Notes: a model not told the origin generated them from the letters alone. DNA of 11,124 nucleotides from an uncultured Gammaproteobacteria bacterium (GCA_913058195.1 CAJXPP010000050.1:1-11124); one strand, 5' to 3'; shown: positions 1 through 7,184, counted from the first letter of the stretch. Program-made: numbers and translations.

Positions 1-45
1 ACACAGAGTAGATCGTCGGCAGCGTCAGATGTGTATAAGAGACAG
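1..45 (+). other. Illumina Nextera adapter (not genomic)
   Basis: Bases 13-45 match the Nextera read-1 transposase oligo: TCGTCGGCAGCGTC followed by the 19-base Tn5 mosaic end AGATGTGTATAAGAGACAG at 27-45. Bases 1-4 (ACAC) fit the end of the P5 primer and bases 5-12 (AGAGTAGA) match the i5 index I know as S504/N504. Genomic sequence begins at 46. This is library residue left in an assembled contig, and any annotation reaching into it is artefactual. Confidence 0.98.
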
Positions 46-983
46 ATATTAATAGCATTAGCAAAACCGACTTTATCAGTACCACCATGACTTTTTATCA
101 CAATACCTTGTAAGCCAATAAAGTTGGCACCGTTATAGGCACGCGGATCTAATTCATCACGAAAATGCTTTAAAACTGGAGAAGCAATTAAGCCAGCAAT
201 TTTTGTAAAAATATTGCGACCGAAAGATTCGCGTAAGAAATGACGAATCATATGTATGACGCCTTCACTTGCTTTTAAAGCAACATTACCAACAAATCCG
301 TCACATACAACCACATCTACTTCACCGCGGTATAGCCCATCACCTTCAACAAAGCCGTGATAATTAAGGTCTGTATCCCGTAGTAAACGAGCAGCTTCTT
401 TTACACGTTCATTACCTTTAATATCTTCTGCTCCGATATTAAGTAAACCGATCGTCGGGTTTTTATTGCCATCAACAAGCTCTGCTAATACAGACCCCAT
501 TAAAGCAAACTGCACTAAATGCTCAGCACTAGAGTCTACATTTGCACCAAGATCCAGTACATAGGTATGTCCTTTCATGGTTGGCAATGCAGAAACAATC
601 GCTGGACGTTCAATACCAGGTAAGGTTTTTAACACAAAACGAGCCGTCGCCATTAAGGCACCTGTATTACCAGCACTTACGCATGCAGCTGCTGTACCTT
701 GTTTGACAAGGTTAATAGCAACACGCATGGACGAATCTTTTTTGCCTCGTAAAGCTGAGGCGGGAGACTCATCCATTTCAACTACTTGTGAAGTATGCTG
801 AATAACGAACCGAGGTTCATCTTCAACACCATTTAATTTTAAATGCTCACGAATAATATCTTCATCACCTACTAATATAAACGTAACATCAGGGTGAGTT
901 TCAAGTGCTGATACAGCAGCGGGGATCACAACCTTAGGTCCATGATCCCCGCCCATTGCATCAATAGAGATTTTTACGCTCAA
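46..983 (-). CDS. plsX: Phosphate acyltransferase PlsX, C-terminus cut off by contig end
   Basis: PlsX makes acyl-phosphate from acyl-ACP and phosphate, the donor for PlsY in the first acylation of glycerol-3-phosphate; it is a peripheral cytoplasmic-membrane enzyme. The frame is open for 312 codons with clear family blocks: KISIDAMGGDHGP at the N-terminus, then SAGNTGALMA, GIERPA, LDLGANVD, GFVEGDGLYRG, VVVCDGFVGNV and a late KSHGGTD. E. coli PlsX has about 356 residues, so roughly 30-40 C-terminal residues lie beyond the contig edge. The start is a TTG at 981-983. No ATG or GTG precedes the conserved KISIDAMGGD block in frame, and an AAGG ribosome-binding site lies 9 bases upstream. It begins 14 bases after the rpmF stop, so it is surely co-transcribed with yceD and rpmF. 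In relatives fabH usually follows, but that part is outside the window. Confidence 0.95.
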
Positions 984-997
984 TAGATTAAGCCTTA

Positions 998-1174
998 TTA
1001 GCTTTTGTCAGCAATAACTTTACGACCACGGTAATAACCGTCAGCAGTAACATTGTGGCGTAAATGTAACTCACCTGATGTTGAATCAACTGATAATGTT
1101 TCGCTTGTTAATGCATCATGTGAACGACGCATGCCACGACGTGATGGACTTTTTTTACTTTTTTGAACTGCCAT
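998..1174 (-). CDS. rpmF: 50S ribosomal protein L32
   Basis: A 58-residue protein starting MAVQKSKKSPSRRGMRRSHD, containing HLRHNVTADGYYRGRKVI and ending ADKS. This is a near end-to-end match to bacterial L32 (E. coli 57 residues), a structural protein of the large ribosomal subunit. The basic SRRGMRRSHDAL segment near residues 11-22 is the family hallmark. This copy has no zinc-ribbon cysteines, as in E. coli. An AGGAG ribosome-binding site lies 8 bases before the ATG. It sits 31 bases after yceD and 14 bases before plsX, the standard yceD-rpmF-plsX order. The gene is easily missed because of its length. Confidence 0.97.
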   Translation of the reverse strand: MAVQKSKKSPSRRGMRRSHDALTSETLSVDSTSGELHLRHNVTADGYYRGRKVIADKS

Positions 1175-1205
1175 TTGTCAAACTCCTAACCATAAATAAT
1201 AATAC

Positions 1206-1724
1206 TTAATCTTTTTTAAGTGCTGAAAGCACTGCAAACGGCGAAATAGGTTTTTCGTCGTCTATTTGTTCTTCACCAGAGAACCAAGCCTCTTTTGGTA
1301 AGCAAGCATGCTCATGCTTGGGTACCAGTGGTATCGCTAAAATTAATTCATCTTCAACGATTGAACTTAATATGACAGGATCATCACTAGTAATAATCCA
1401 TGGCTCATAAAGCCCATCTAACCCTTCAATTTTTCTCTCACTATTAATAATAGCGAGTGAGCTTTTAATATTCGCTTCAAACAACATAGGTTCTGAACAT
1501 CGCTCACAAAGTAATGGTAACTGAGCTTTGAACTCACCAATCATAATTGGTGAACCTAATATTTTGTCGACATCAAAACTCATTTTGACATCAACGTGTC
1601 CACTACTATCCTGTAGTGAGTTAGATAATCTTGGCATGCTTACTAAAGGAAGCTTGCCTTCTAATATCAAACCACTTTTGGCTAATCTGAACGGGTCTAT
1701 TTCTACTGGTAATTTCTGATGCAT
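1206..1724 (-). CDS. yceD: YceD family (DUF177) 23S rRNA accumulation protein
   Basis: A 172-residue protein of the YceD/DUF177 family, which in E. coli is needed for normal 23S rRNA accumulation and is almost always encoded before rpmF. Visible signatures are KLPVEIDPFRLA at residues 4-15, the CxxC pair in LCERCSEP (C73, C76), the acidic block VEDELILAIPLVPKH around 123-137, another cysteine in HEHACLP, and the C-terminal PFAVLSALKKD. The open frame extends upstream to a TTG at 1761-1763, giving 185 residues. I chose the ATG at 1722-1724 because homology begins there (E. coli starts MQKVKLPLTLDPVR) and the extra 13 codons overlap a good promoter. No Shine-Dalgarno sequence precedes this ATG, which fits a near-leaderless transcript. 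Confidence 0.93.
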   Translation of the reverse strand: MHQKLPVEIDPFRLAKSGLILEGKLPLVSMPRLSNSLQDSSGHVDVKMSFDVDKILGSPIMIGEFKAQLPLLCERCSEPMLFEANIKSSLAIINSERKIEGLDGLYEPWIITSDDPVILSSIVEDELILAIPLVPKHEHACLPKEAWFSGEEQIDDEKPISPFAVLSALKKD

Positions 1725-1734
1725 AATCGACGGA

Positions 1735-1763
1735 ATTATATAAGAAAATGGTTTAAACCGCAA
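1735..1763 (-). promoter_or_regulatory. Predicted sigma-70 promoter of yceD-rpmF-plsX
   Basis: On the minus strand a perfect -10 box TATAAT (1735-1740) lies exactly 17 bases downstream of TTGCGG (1758-1763), which matches the -35 consensus at its first three bases. Transcription would start about 7 bases past the -10, near 1727-1728, only 3-4 bases before the yceD ATG at 1724. The box could be chance in AT-rich DNA, but the exact hexamer, correct spacing and missing ribosome-binding site agree with one another. Confidence 0.6.
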
Positions 1764-1772
1764 AGTTCAAAC
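1751..1772. repeat. Paired GTTTAAAC-like octamers over the yceD -35 region
   Basis: On the plus strand GTTTAAAC (1751-1758, a perfect palindrome) and GTTCAAAC (1765-1772, near-palindromic) are separated by 6 bases, so the copies start 14 bases apart. The pair also reads as one 22-base imperfect inverted repeat. It covers the -35 hexamer of the predicted yceD promoter, a usual repressor position. I cannot assign a regulator. Confidence 0.35.
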
Positions 1773-1812
1773 AAGGTAAATACAAGATAAGGGAGTTCAC
1801 TTACTCTTTTTT

Positions 1813-1842
1813 TAGTGGTAACACTATAAAAGTCACGACTTT
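1813..1842 (-). other. Two small hairpins between purF and yceD
   Basis: In the 97-base gap after purF there are two short inverted repeats: TAGTG-GTAA-CACTA (1813-1826, 5-bp stem) and AAAGTC-AC-GACTTT (1829-1842, AT-rich, with an effective loop of four). In purF transcript order the second comes first and is followed by TTATAG, not a real U-run. Either could slow or end purF transcription or protect its 3' end, but neither is a convincing intrinsic terminator. Confidence 0.25.
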
Positions 1843-1859
1843 AAACCTTAAATTATTTT

Positions 1860-3368
1860 CTAGGTATCATTATGTAACTCCATGACTGAGCTATCTTTTT
1901 CAGATTCAGACTTACTTCCATCATTACGTAGTGAATCAATAAAATCAAGATAGTTTTGGTCAATATCACCTGTCACATATTTTCCATTAAAACATGACAT
2001 ATCGAATCGAGTGACATCATTATGCTTATTGACCGCTAACTCAAGGTCATCAAGGTCTTGATAAATCAACCAATCAGCACCTAATTCTTGCCTAATCTTT
2101 TCAACATCTCGATCATGAGCAACGAATTCTTCAGCTGATGGCATATCGATACCATAGACATTTGGATAACGTACTGGAGGAGCAGCAGATGCAAAATACA
2201 CCTTCCGTGCGCCAGCATCTCTAGCCATTTGAACTATTTGTTGCGATGTTGTACCGCGTACAATTGAGTCATCGACTAGTAAGACATTTTTTCCCTCAAA
2301 TTCAAGCCCAATAGGATTAAGTTTTTGACGGACAGATTTTTTACGTTGCTTTTGGCCTGGCATAATAAAAGTACGACCAATATAACGGTTTTTTATAAAC
2401 CCTTCGCGGTAGGCTACACCTAATACCTCTGCTAGCTGAACAGCTGAACTACGGCTAGTATCAGGAATCGGCATTACAACATCAATGTCATGATCGGGGT
2501 ATTCACGTTTTATTTTTTGAGCCAGCTTATCGCCCATTCTCATGCGACTTTTATGAACTGAAATACCATCCATAATAGAATCTGGTCGTGCAAAATAAAC
2601 ATATTCAAACATACATGGAGATAGCACTGGGTTTTCAGCACATTGTTGAGAGTTTAAATTACCGGCCATATCAATAAATACACATTCACCTGGAGCCAGA
2701 TCACGTAGCAAAGTAAAGCCTAATGAATCAACGGCAACACTTTCTGAAGCGATAATATAATCATTTCCTTTTTTTGTTTCGCGCTTACCAATAACTACAG
2801 GACGAATACCATAAGGGTCACGAAATGCTAATACACCAACACCAGCAATCATTGCTACTACAGCATAGGCACCTTTACATCGTCGATGAAGCTGAGACAC
2901 CGCTTTAAATACATCTTCGGCTTCAGGCTTTAACTTAGTTGTTTTTTGTAGCTCATGTGCCAGTACATTCAGCAACACTTCAGAATCAGAGTCGGTATTT
3001 AAGTGACGTCGGTCACTTTGAAATAGCTCTTCTCTTAATAATTTTGCATTAGTCAGGTTTCCATTATGTGCTAACGCAATACCAAAGGGTGAGTTCACAT
3101 AAAAAGGCTGAGCTTCAGCAGATGTAGAACAACCAGCTGTTGGATAACGTATATGCCCTATTCCCATAGTGCCTTTCAGTCTCAGCATATGGCGTGTATG
3201 AAACACGTCTTTAACTAGGCCATTATCTTTTCTTAAGCAAAATTTTCCATCACTATCACTCGTAACAATGCCTGCAGCATCCTGACCTCGATGCTGTAGT
3301 ACGGTTAAACCGTCGTATATGGATTGATTAACTTCTGTTTGACTAACAATACCAATAATTCCGCACAT
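1860..3368 (-). CDS. purF: Amidophosphoribosyltransferase (first step of purine synthesis)
   Basis: A complete 502-residue protein (E. coli PurF 505) that transfers glutamine amide nitrogen to PRPP to give phosphoribosylamine, in the cytoplasm. It begins MCGIIGIV, so after Met removal Cys2 becomes the N-terminal nucleophile of the Ntn glutaminase domain; there is no propeptide of the Bacillus type. Other glutaminase marks are QHRGQDAAG (25-33), GHIRYPTAG with R74, and AHNGN (100-104). The type I phosphoribosyltransferase domain holds the PRPP loop VLLVDDSIVRGTT at 362-374, and the family stretch MPIPDTSR lies at 299-306. The start ATG has AGGG five bases upstream. It follows cvpA by 18 bases, as in E. 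coli. An 18-residue Ser/Glu/Lys-rich hydrophilic tail follows the conserved core. Confidence 0.98.
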   Translation of the reverse strand: MCGIIGIVSQTEVNQSIYDGLTVLQHRGQDAAGIVTSDSDGKFCLRKDNGLVKDVFHTRHMLRLKGTMGIGHIRYPTAGCSTSAEAQPFYVNSPFGIALAHNGNLTNAKLLREELFQSDRRHLNTDSDSEVLLNVLAHELQKTTKLKPEAEDVFKAVSQLHRRCKGAYAVVAMIAGVGVLAFRDPYGIRPVVIGKRETKKGNDYIIASESVAVDSLGFTLLRDLAPGECVFIDMAGNLNSQQCAENPVLSPCMFEYVYFARPDSIMDGISVHKSRMRMGDKLAQKIKREYPDHDIDVVMPIPDTSRSSAVQLAEVLGVAYREGFIKNRYIGRTFIMPGQKQRKKSVRQKLNPIGLEFEGKNVLLVDDSIVRGTTSQQIVQMARDAGARKVYFASAAPPVRYPNVYGIDMPSAEEFVAHDRDVEKIRQELGADWLIYQDLDDLELAVNKHNDVTRFDMSCFNGKYVTGDIDQNYLDFIDSLRNDGSKSESEKDSSVMELHNDT

Positions 3369-3386
3369 AACAAGCCCTGTAAAAGT

Positions 3387-3878
3387 TTAACTAAAATGTA
3401 TATATTCAGCGATATCAGAAGGCAAAAAGCCTTGAACCCATATCGCTAGTCTTTCAAAATGTTCAAGCAGCAATGAGTTTTGCCACCAATTATCATCTGG
3501 CATCGGTGTTGCACCTGCTATCAAAACCAGTAAGGTGACGATTGCTGCGCCTCGTAACAATCCAAATATGACACCTAAAGCTCTGTCAGTACCCGTCAAG
3601 CCAGTTTTCTCAACAAGTTGTGCGATAAGGTGATTAACCATTGCAGCAAGAATTAATGTCACTATGAAAAGCGCAAAAAAAGCACTGAAAACACGAATTG
3701 AAGGGGTAGCAATATAATCGACCAGCAATGTGGCAAGCTGCGGGTAAAACATAAGCGCAACCCAGAAAGACAGCGCCCAACTAGCTAGCGATAGTACTTC
3801 TTTTATAAAGCCGCGGACAATACTAATCATTGATGACAGTAAGATAATGCCAATAATCAGATAATCAACCCAAACCAT
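3387..3878 (-). CDS. cvpA: CvpA family inner-membrane protein
   Basis: A 163-residue integral membrane protein of the CvpA (colicin V production) family (E. coli 162). It starts MVWVDYLIIGIILLSSMISIVRGFIKEVLSL, the family's typical first helix followed by RGFxxE. Four hydrophobic segments are visible at about residues 6-22, 33-55, 64-84 and 102-122. The motif TGTDRALGVIFGLLRGAAIV at 95-114 is the conserved loop leading into the last helix. The C-terminus has the usual soluble tryptophan/proline-containing tail. Its exact molecular role is unsettled: it is named for colicin V export, and other species link it to envelope stress and bile tolerance. An AGGAAGG ribosome-binding site precedes the ATG. 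It pairs with purF and follows dedD, as in E. coli. Confidence 0.95.
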   Translation of the reverse strand: MVWVDYLIIGIILLSSMISIVRGFIKEVLSLASWALSFWVALMFYPQLATLLVDYIATPSIRVFSAFFALFIVTLILAAMVNHLIAQLVEKTGLTGTDRALGVIFGLLRGAAIVTLLVLIAGATPMPDDNWWQNSLLLEHFERLAIWVQGFLPSDIAEYIHFS

Positions 3879-3891
3879 ATGCCCTTCCTAT

Positions 3892-3902
3892 CGTTTCAAA
3901 CG
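3892..3902. promoter_or_regulatory. CGTTT-C-AAACG palindrome before cvpA
   Basis: An 11-base perfect inverted repeat with one central base lies 14-24 bases upstream of the cvpA start codon, next to the ribosome-binding site. The E. coli cvpA-purF operon is controlled by PurR, whose operator core is CAAACGTTTG. The plus strand here reads CAAACGT then CAAA, so only a half-site matches, and I do not call it a PurR box. The rest of the 111-base dedD-cvpA gap shows no convincing promoter. Confidence 0.22.
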
Positions 3903-3989
3903 TCAAATTCTATCAGAATGATCCCAATCTACCCATTCTTTTTTATGTTACGGTCTTATAATAAATCTGATTGATAGCACTAAGTTCGT

Positions 3990-4634
3990 CTAATTAGATT
4001 TCTGGATGATTTGGGCTTGTAGTTGAAATTCACTCTTTATTATAATTGCCACTTTCTCAAGAGCAGTTTTGTCTTTATTCGGACCAATACGTACACGATA
4101 GATACGAGTGCCTAAGCTCGTTTGTACTGGATCAATATAAGACAGATAGTTTGATTCTTTTAGTTTTTTTTGTAATTTCAGAGCATTTTCATAAACAGAA
4201 AAGCTAGCTAACTGTAATATCCATAAAGGCTCACTGCTTACTTTTACATCTGGCTTTACGTCTACTTTAGCTAACTTTTTTTCTAGAATAGCTAAAGAGT
4301 TAGCTTGTTTTTGTTCTTTTGATATCGAACTATCTGCTGAAGCATGTTCTATTACAGGTTTTTTCTCGATTTTTGATGCCTTACTATCAACTACAGTCTT
4401 ATCGGGCTCAATTAATGCTTCGATATCCTCTTGAACAATTTCGATATCACCTTCAGATATGGCTTCAACAACTGATGAATATTCAGGAGTCACCTCTATC
4501 TCTATATCATTAGCGCTTTGTTCATCATTTAAATCAAGAGAGCTGGCATTCGTAATCAAGAAAAATGCAATGCCAGCAATCATTGCTAATAATAGGATGA
4601 CACCAATAACTCTTTGCTTTTCTACTGGTGACAT
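3990..4634 (-). CDS. dedD: SPOR-domain inner-membrane protein, DedD-like
   Basis: A 214-residue protein with a short cytoplasmic N-terminus (MSPVEKQR), one transmembrane helix at about residues 9-28, a long acidic then Lys/Ser-rich periplasmic linker (30-130), and a C-terminal SPOR domain at about 136-214 (WILQLASF, LKLQKKLKESNY, TRIYRVRIGP). This is the layout of DedD and relatives, which bind glycan strands stripped of stem peptides at the division septum and help constriction. The position just before cvpA-purF matches the E. coli folC-dedD-cvpA-purF order, which supports DedD over FtsN. Unlike E. coli, the gene upstream is lon, not folC. An AGGAG site lies 7 bases before the ATG, 24 bases after the lon stop, suggesting transcription through from lon. 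Confidence 0.85.
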   Translation of the reverse strand: MSPVEKQRVIGVILLLAMIAGIAFFLITNASSLDLNDEQSANDIEIEVTPEYSSVVEAISEGDIEIVQEDIEALIEPDKTVVDSKASKIEKKPVIEHASADSSISKEQKQANSLAILEKKLAKVDVKPDVKVSSEPLWILQLASFSVYENALKLQKKLKESNYLSYIDPVQTSLGTRIYRVRIGPNKDKTALEKVAIIIKSEFQLQAQIIQKSN

Positions 4635-4658
4635 GCGGTTACTCCTAATTAGTGATGT

Positions 4659-7091
4659 TTAATGATGGTTTTGTGAACCAGAATCATGATAACCGTTTTT
4701 ATCGGTTGCGATAACCTTTTCATGTGATCCATCATCACTATTTTCAAGTGGCATTTTTTGTAATGCAACTTCCAAAACTTCAGATATCCATTGAACTGGA
4801 ATAATATCTAATCCTTCTTTAATATTGTCAGGGATTTCTTTCAAATCTTTGACATTATCTTTTGGAATTAATACAACGGTAATACCGCCCCTATGCGCAG
4901 CTAATAATTTTTCTTTTAAGCCACCAATAGCAAGTACTTCACCACGTAATGTAATCTCACCAGTCATCGCAACATTTGCTTTAACAGGTATTCCTGTAAT
5001 GGCTGATACTAAGGCTGTACACATTCCAACACCAGCACTTGGGCCATCTTTAGGTGTAGCACCTTCAGGTACATGTATATGAATATCATGGTTTTGCATA
5101 AAGTCATCTGCAATCCCCCACTCCTTAGCACGTGAACGTACAACAGTAGTAGCAGCTTGAATCGACTCTTGCATTACATCACCCAATTTACCGGTATATG
5201 CAGCTTTGCCTTTACCCGTCATAATGGCAGTTTCAATCGTTAGTAATTCTCCACCGACTTCTGTCCAAGCAAGTCCAGTTACTTGACCTACTTGATCTTC
5301 CTCTTCAGCCACGCCATATTGGAAGTGATAGACACCAAGGTATTCTTCAATATTTTCAGCATTAACAATAAGTTTTTCTGCTGGCTTATCTTGTAGAATT
5401 TTTTTCACTAGCTTGCGACAAATTTTTGAGATTTCTCGCTGTAAGCTACGCACTCCCGCTTCGCGAGTATAACGTCGAATAATTTCTAAAATGGCACTCG
5501 GTTCTATTAATACCTCATCAGCTTTTAAGCCATTATCTTTTAATGCTTTTGGTAATAGATATTGTATTGCAATGTTTAACTTCTCATCTTCTGTGTAGCC
5601 AGAAAGACGAATTATTTCCATACGATCACGAAGTGCATCAGGAATATTAAGTGTATTTGCAGTACACACAAACATAACATCTGATAAATCATATTCAACT
5701 TCAAGATAGTGATCAGAGAAAGTAGAATTTTGTTCAGGATCTAACACTTCTAATAGTGCTGAAGCAGGATCACCACGAAAATCTTGTGCCATCTTGTCAA
5801 TTTCATCTAATAGAAATAATGGATTCTTCACTCCAATTTTTGTTAGGTTTTGAATGACCTTACCAGGCATAGAGCCGATGTATGTTCGTCTATGACCACG
5901 AATCTCAGCTTCATCACGCACGCCACCTAAGGCCATACGGCTAAACTTTCTGTTAGTGGCACGAGCAATAGACTCTGCAACCGAGGTTTTACCTACGCCA
6001 GGGGGACCGACTAAACACAGAATAGGACCCTTTAGCTTTTTAACACGATGCTGCACTGCTAAGTATTCTAGGATGCGTTCTTTTACTTTTTCTAAGCCAA
6101 AGTGATCTTCATCTAAGATTTTCTCTGCACGATCTAGATCTAGAGTAATGCGAGATTTTTTCTTCCAAGGCACATCTGTTAGTGATTCAATATAGTTTCG
6201 AACCACTGTGGCTTCTGATGACATTGCTGACATCATTTTCAATTTTTTTAGTTCTGAGTCCGCTTTTTCTTTAGCTTCTTTAGGCATACCAGCAGCAGTA
6301 ATTTTCGCTGCTAGTTCATCTATTTCATTAGCGGTTTCATCAATTTCACCAAGCTCTTTTTGAACAGCTTTCATTTGCTCATTCAAGTAGTATTCACGCT
6401 GGCTTTTTTCCATCTGTTTTTTAACACGGCTGCGAATACGTTTTTCTATCTGCTGAATATCAATCTCGGACTCTAACAGCACCATCAGTTTTTCAATACG
6501 CTCATTAACATTAGTAATTTCTAGTAGAAACTGTTTATCTTCTAACTTGAGTGTCATATGTGCAGCAACAGTATCTGCCATTCTAGTTGCAGTATCAATT
6601 CCTGATAAGGATGCAATAACTTCAGGTGGGATCTTTTTATTCAATTTTACGTATTGTTCAAACTGCCCTAATAAAGAACGCATAAGCACATCCGCTTCAC
6701 GCTCCTCAGGCTCTTCACTAATACACGTTACTACCTCAGCTTTAAAGTAATCATCATTGTCATCTAGAAGGATTATATTAACCCGACTAACACCTTCAAC
6801 AAGCACTTTAACGGTGCCATCTGGTAATTTTAAAAACTGTAAAATATTCGCTAGCGTACCAGTTTCATACATTGCATCAGCAGCAGGATCATCATTAGCA
6901 GAATCTTTTTGGGCCACTAATAGGATTTGTTGATTTTCATCGCTTGCAGCTTCTAATGCTTTAATTGATTTTTCACGACCTACAAATAGAGGAATAACCA
7001 TATATGGATATACAACAACATCTCTAAGCGGTAGAACAGGTATAGATGTGAATTTCTCACCGTCTGAAGAAGTTTCTATTTCATTTTCCAT
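4659..7091 (-). CDS. lon: ATP-dependent protease Lon (La)
   Basis: An 810-residue LonA protease that unfolds and degrades misfolded and short-lived regulatory proteins as a cytoplasmic hexamer. Domains in order: N-terminal LON substrate-binding domain (about 16-210, starting IPVLPLRDVVVYPYMVIPLFVGR), a coiled-coil linker rich in Lys/Glu (about 215-290), the AAA+ module with Walker A GPPGVGKT at 362-369 and Walker B LFLLDEID at 425-432, and the protease domain with Ser685 in PKDGPSAG and Lys728 in GGLKEK. Ser and Lys are 43 residues apart, as in E. coli (679 and 722). It ends in a 28-residue polar, His-rich tail that E. coli Lon (784 residues) lacks. AGAGG lies 8 bases before the ATG. A sigma-32 promoter precedes it. 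It follows clpX, the usual gammaproteobacterial order. Confidence 0.99.
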   Translation of the reverse strand: MENEIETSSDGEKFTSIPVLPLRDVVVYPYMVIPLFVGREKSIKALEAASDENQQILLVAQKDSANDDPAADAMYETGTLANILQFLKLPDGTVKVLVEGVSRVNIILLDDNDDYFKAEVVTCISEEPEEREADVLMRSLLGQFEQYVKLNKKIPPEVIASLSGIDTATRMADTVAAHMTLKLEDKQFLLEITNVNERIEKLMVLLESEIDIQQIEKRIRSRVKKQMEKSQREYYLNEQMKAVQKELGEIDETANEIDELAAKITAAGMPKEAKEKADSELKKLKMMSAMSSEATVVRNYIESLTDVPWKKKSRITLDLDRAEKILDEDHFGLEKVKERILEYLAVQHRVKKLKGPILCLVGPPGVGKTSVAESIARATNRKFSRMALGGVRDEAEIRGHRRTYIGSMPGKVIQNLTKIGVKNPLFLLDEIDKMAQDFRGDPASALLEVLDPEQNSTFSDHYLEVEYDLSDVMFVCTANTLNIPDALRDRMEIIRLSGYTEDEKLNIAIQYLLPKALKDNGLKADEVLIEPSAILEIIRRYTREAGVRSLQREISKICRKLVKKILQDKPAEKLIVNAENIEEYLGVYHFQYGVAEEEDQVGQVTGLAWTEVGGELLTIETAIMTGKGKAAYTGKLGDVMQESIQAATTVVRSRAKEWGIADDFMQNHDIHIHVPEGATPKDGPSAGVGMCTALVSAITGIPVKANVAMTGEITLRGEVLAIGGLKEKLLAAHRGGITVVLIPKDNVKDLKEIPDNIKEGLDIIPVQWISEVLEVALQKMPLENSDDGSHEKVIATDKNGYHDSGSQNHH

Positions 7092-7110
7092 TTAGCATGC
7101 CTCTAGCATT

Positions 7111-7132
7111 TACCATCGCGCAGGCGAAGGTA
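7111..7132 (-). other. Hairpin in the lon 5' leader
   Basis: A 22-base nearly perfect inverted repeat: arms TACC/GGTA and TCGC/GCGA around GCAG, with one same-base mismatch between the two stem halves. In lon mRNA this is a GC-rich hairpin between the predicted heat-shock start and the AGAGG ribosome-binding site (7100-7104), ending about 6 bases before that site. It could affect translation or stability of the lon message, or be a DNA operator. Confidence 0.5.
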
Positions 7133-7155
7133 GTTTATTGAAAGGTAAGTAATAA

Positions 7156-7184
7156 ATATGGGGTAGAGTAGAGCAAAATTCAAG
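7156..7184 (-). promoter_or_regulatory. Predicted sigma-32 (RpoH) heat-shock promoter of lon
   Basis: Minus-strand reading gives CTTGAAT (7178-7184), 14 bases, then CCCCATAT (7156-7163). This matches the enterobacterial sigma-32 consensus CTTGAAA, 11-16 bases, CCCCATnT with only the last base of the -35 differing. Start of transcription would be near 7149, giving a leader of about 58 bases before the lon ATG. lon is a classic RpoH regulon member, so context and sequence agree. The CCCCAT element did not turn up upstream of clpP, clpX or tig. Confidence 0.85.

Noticed and set aside
577..801. Plus-strand open frame of 74 codons opposite plsX
   Set aside because: It lies antisense to strongly conserved plsX coding sequence, has no recognisable domain or ribosome site, and is explained as a shadow of the minus-strand gene.
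1725..1763. TTG-started 13-codon extension of YceD
   Set aside because: It overlaps the predicted promoter and has no family similarity; the ATG at 1724 aligns with known YceD starts.
3915..3944. AGAATG/CATTCT inverted repeat followed by a T-run on the plus strand
   Set aside because: It looks like a weak terminator only in the plus direction, where no gene is transcribed; on the coding strand it is preceded by A residues, so it does not end dedD transcription.
4825..5082. Plus-strand open frame antisense to lon, and similar ones at 6547-6750, 7376-7636 and 10018-10200
   Set aside because: All lie inside conserved genes on the other strand, with low-complexity translations that match no family I know.
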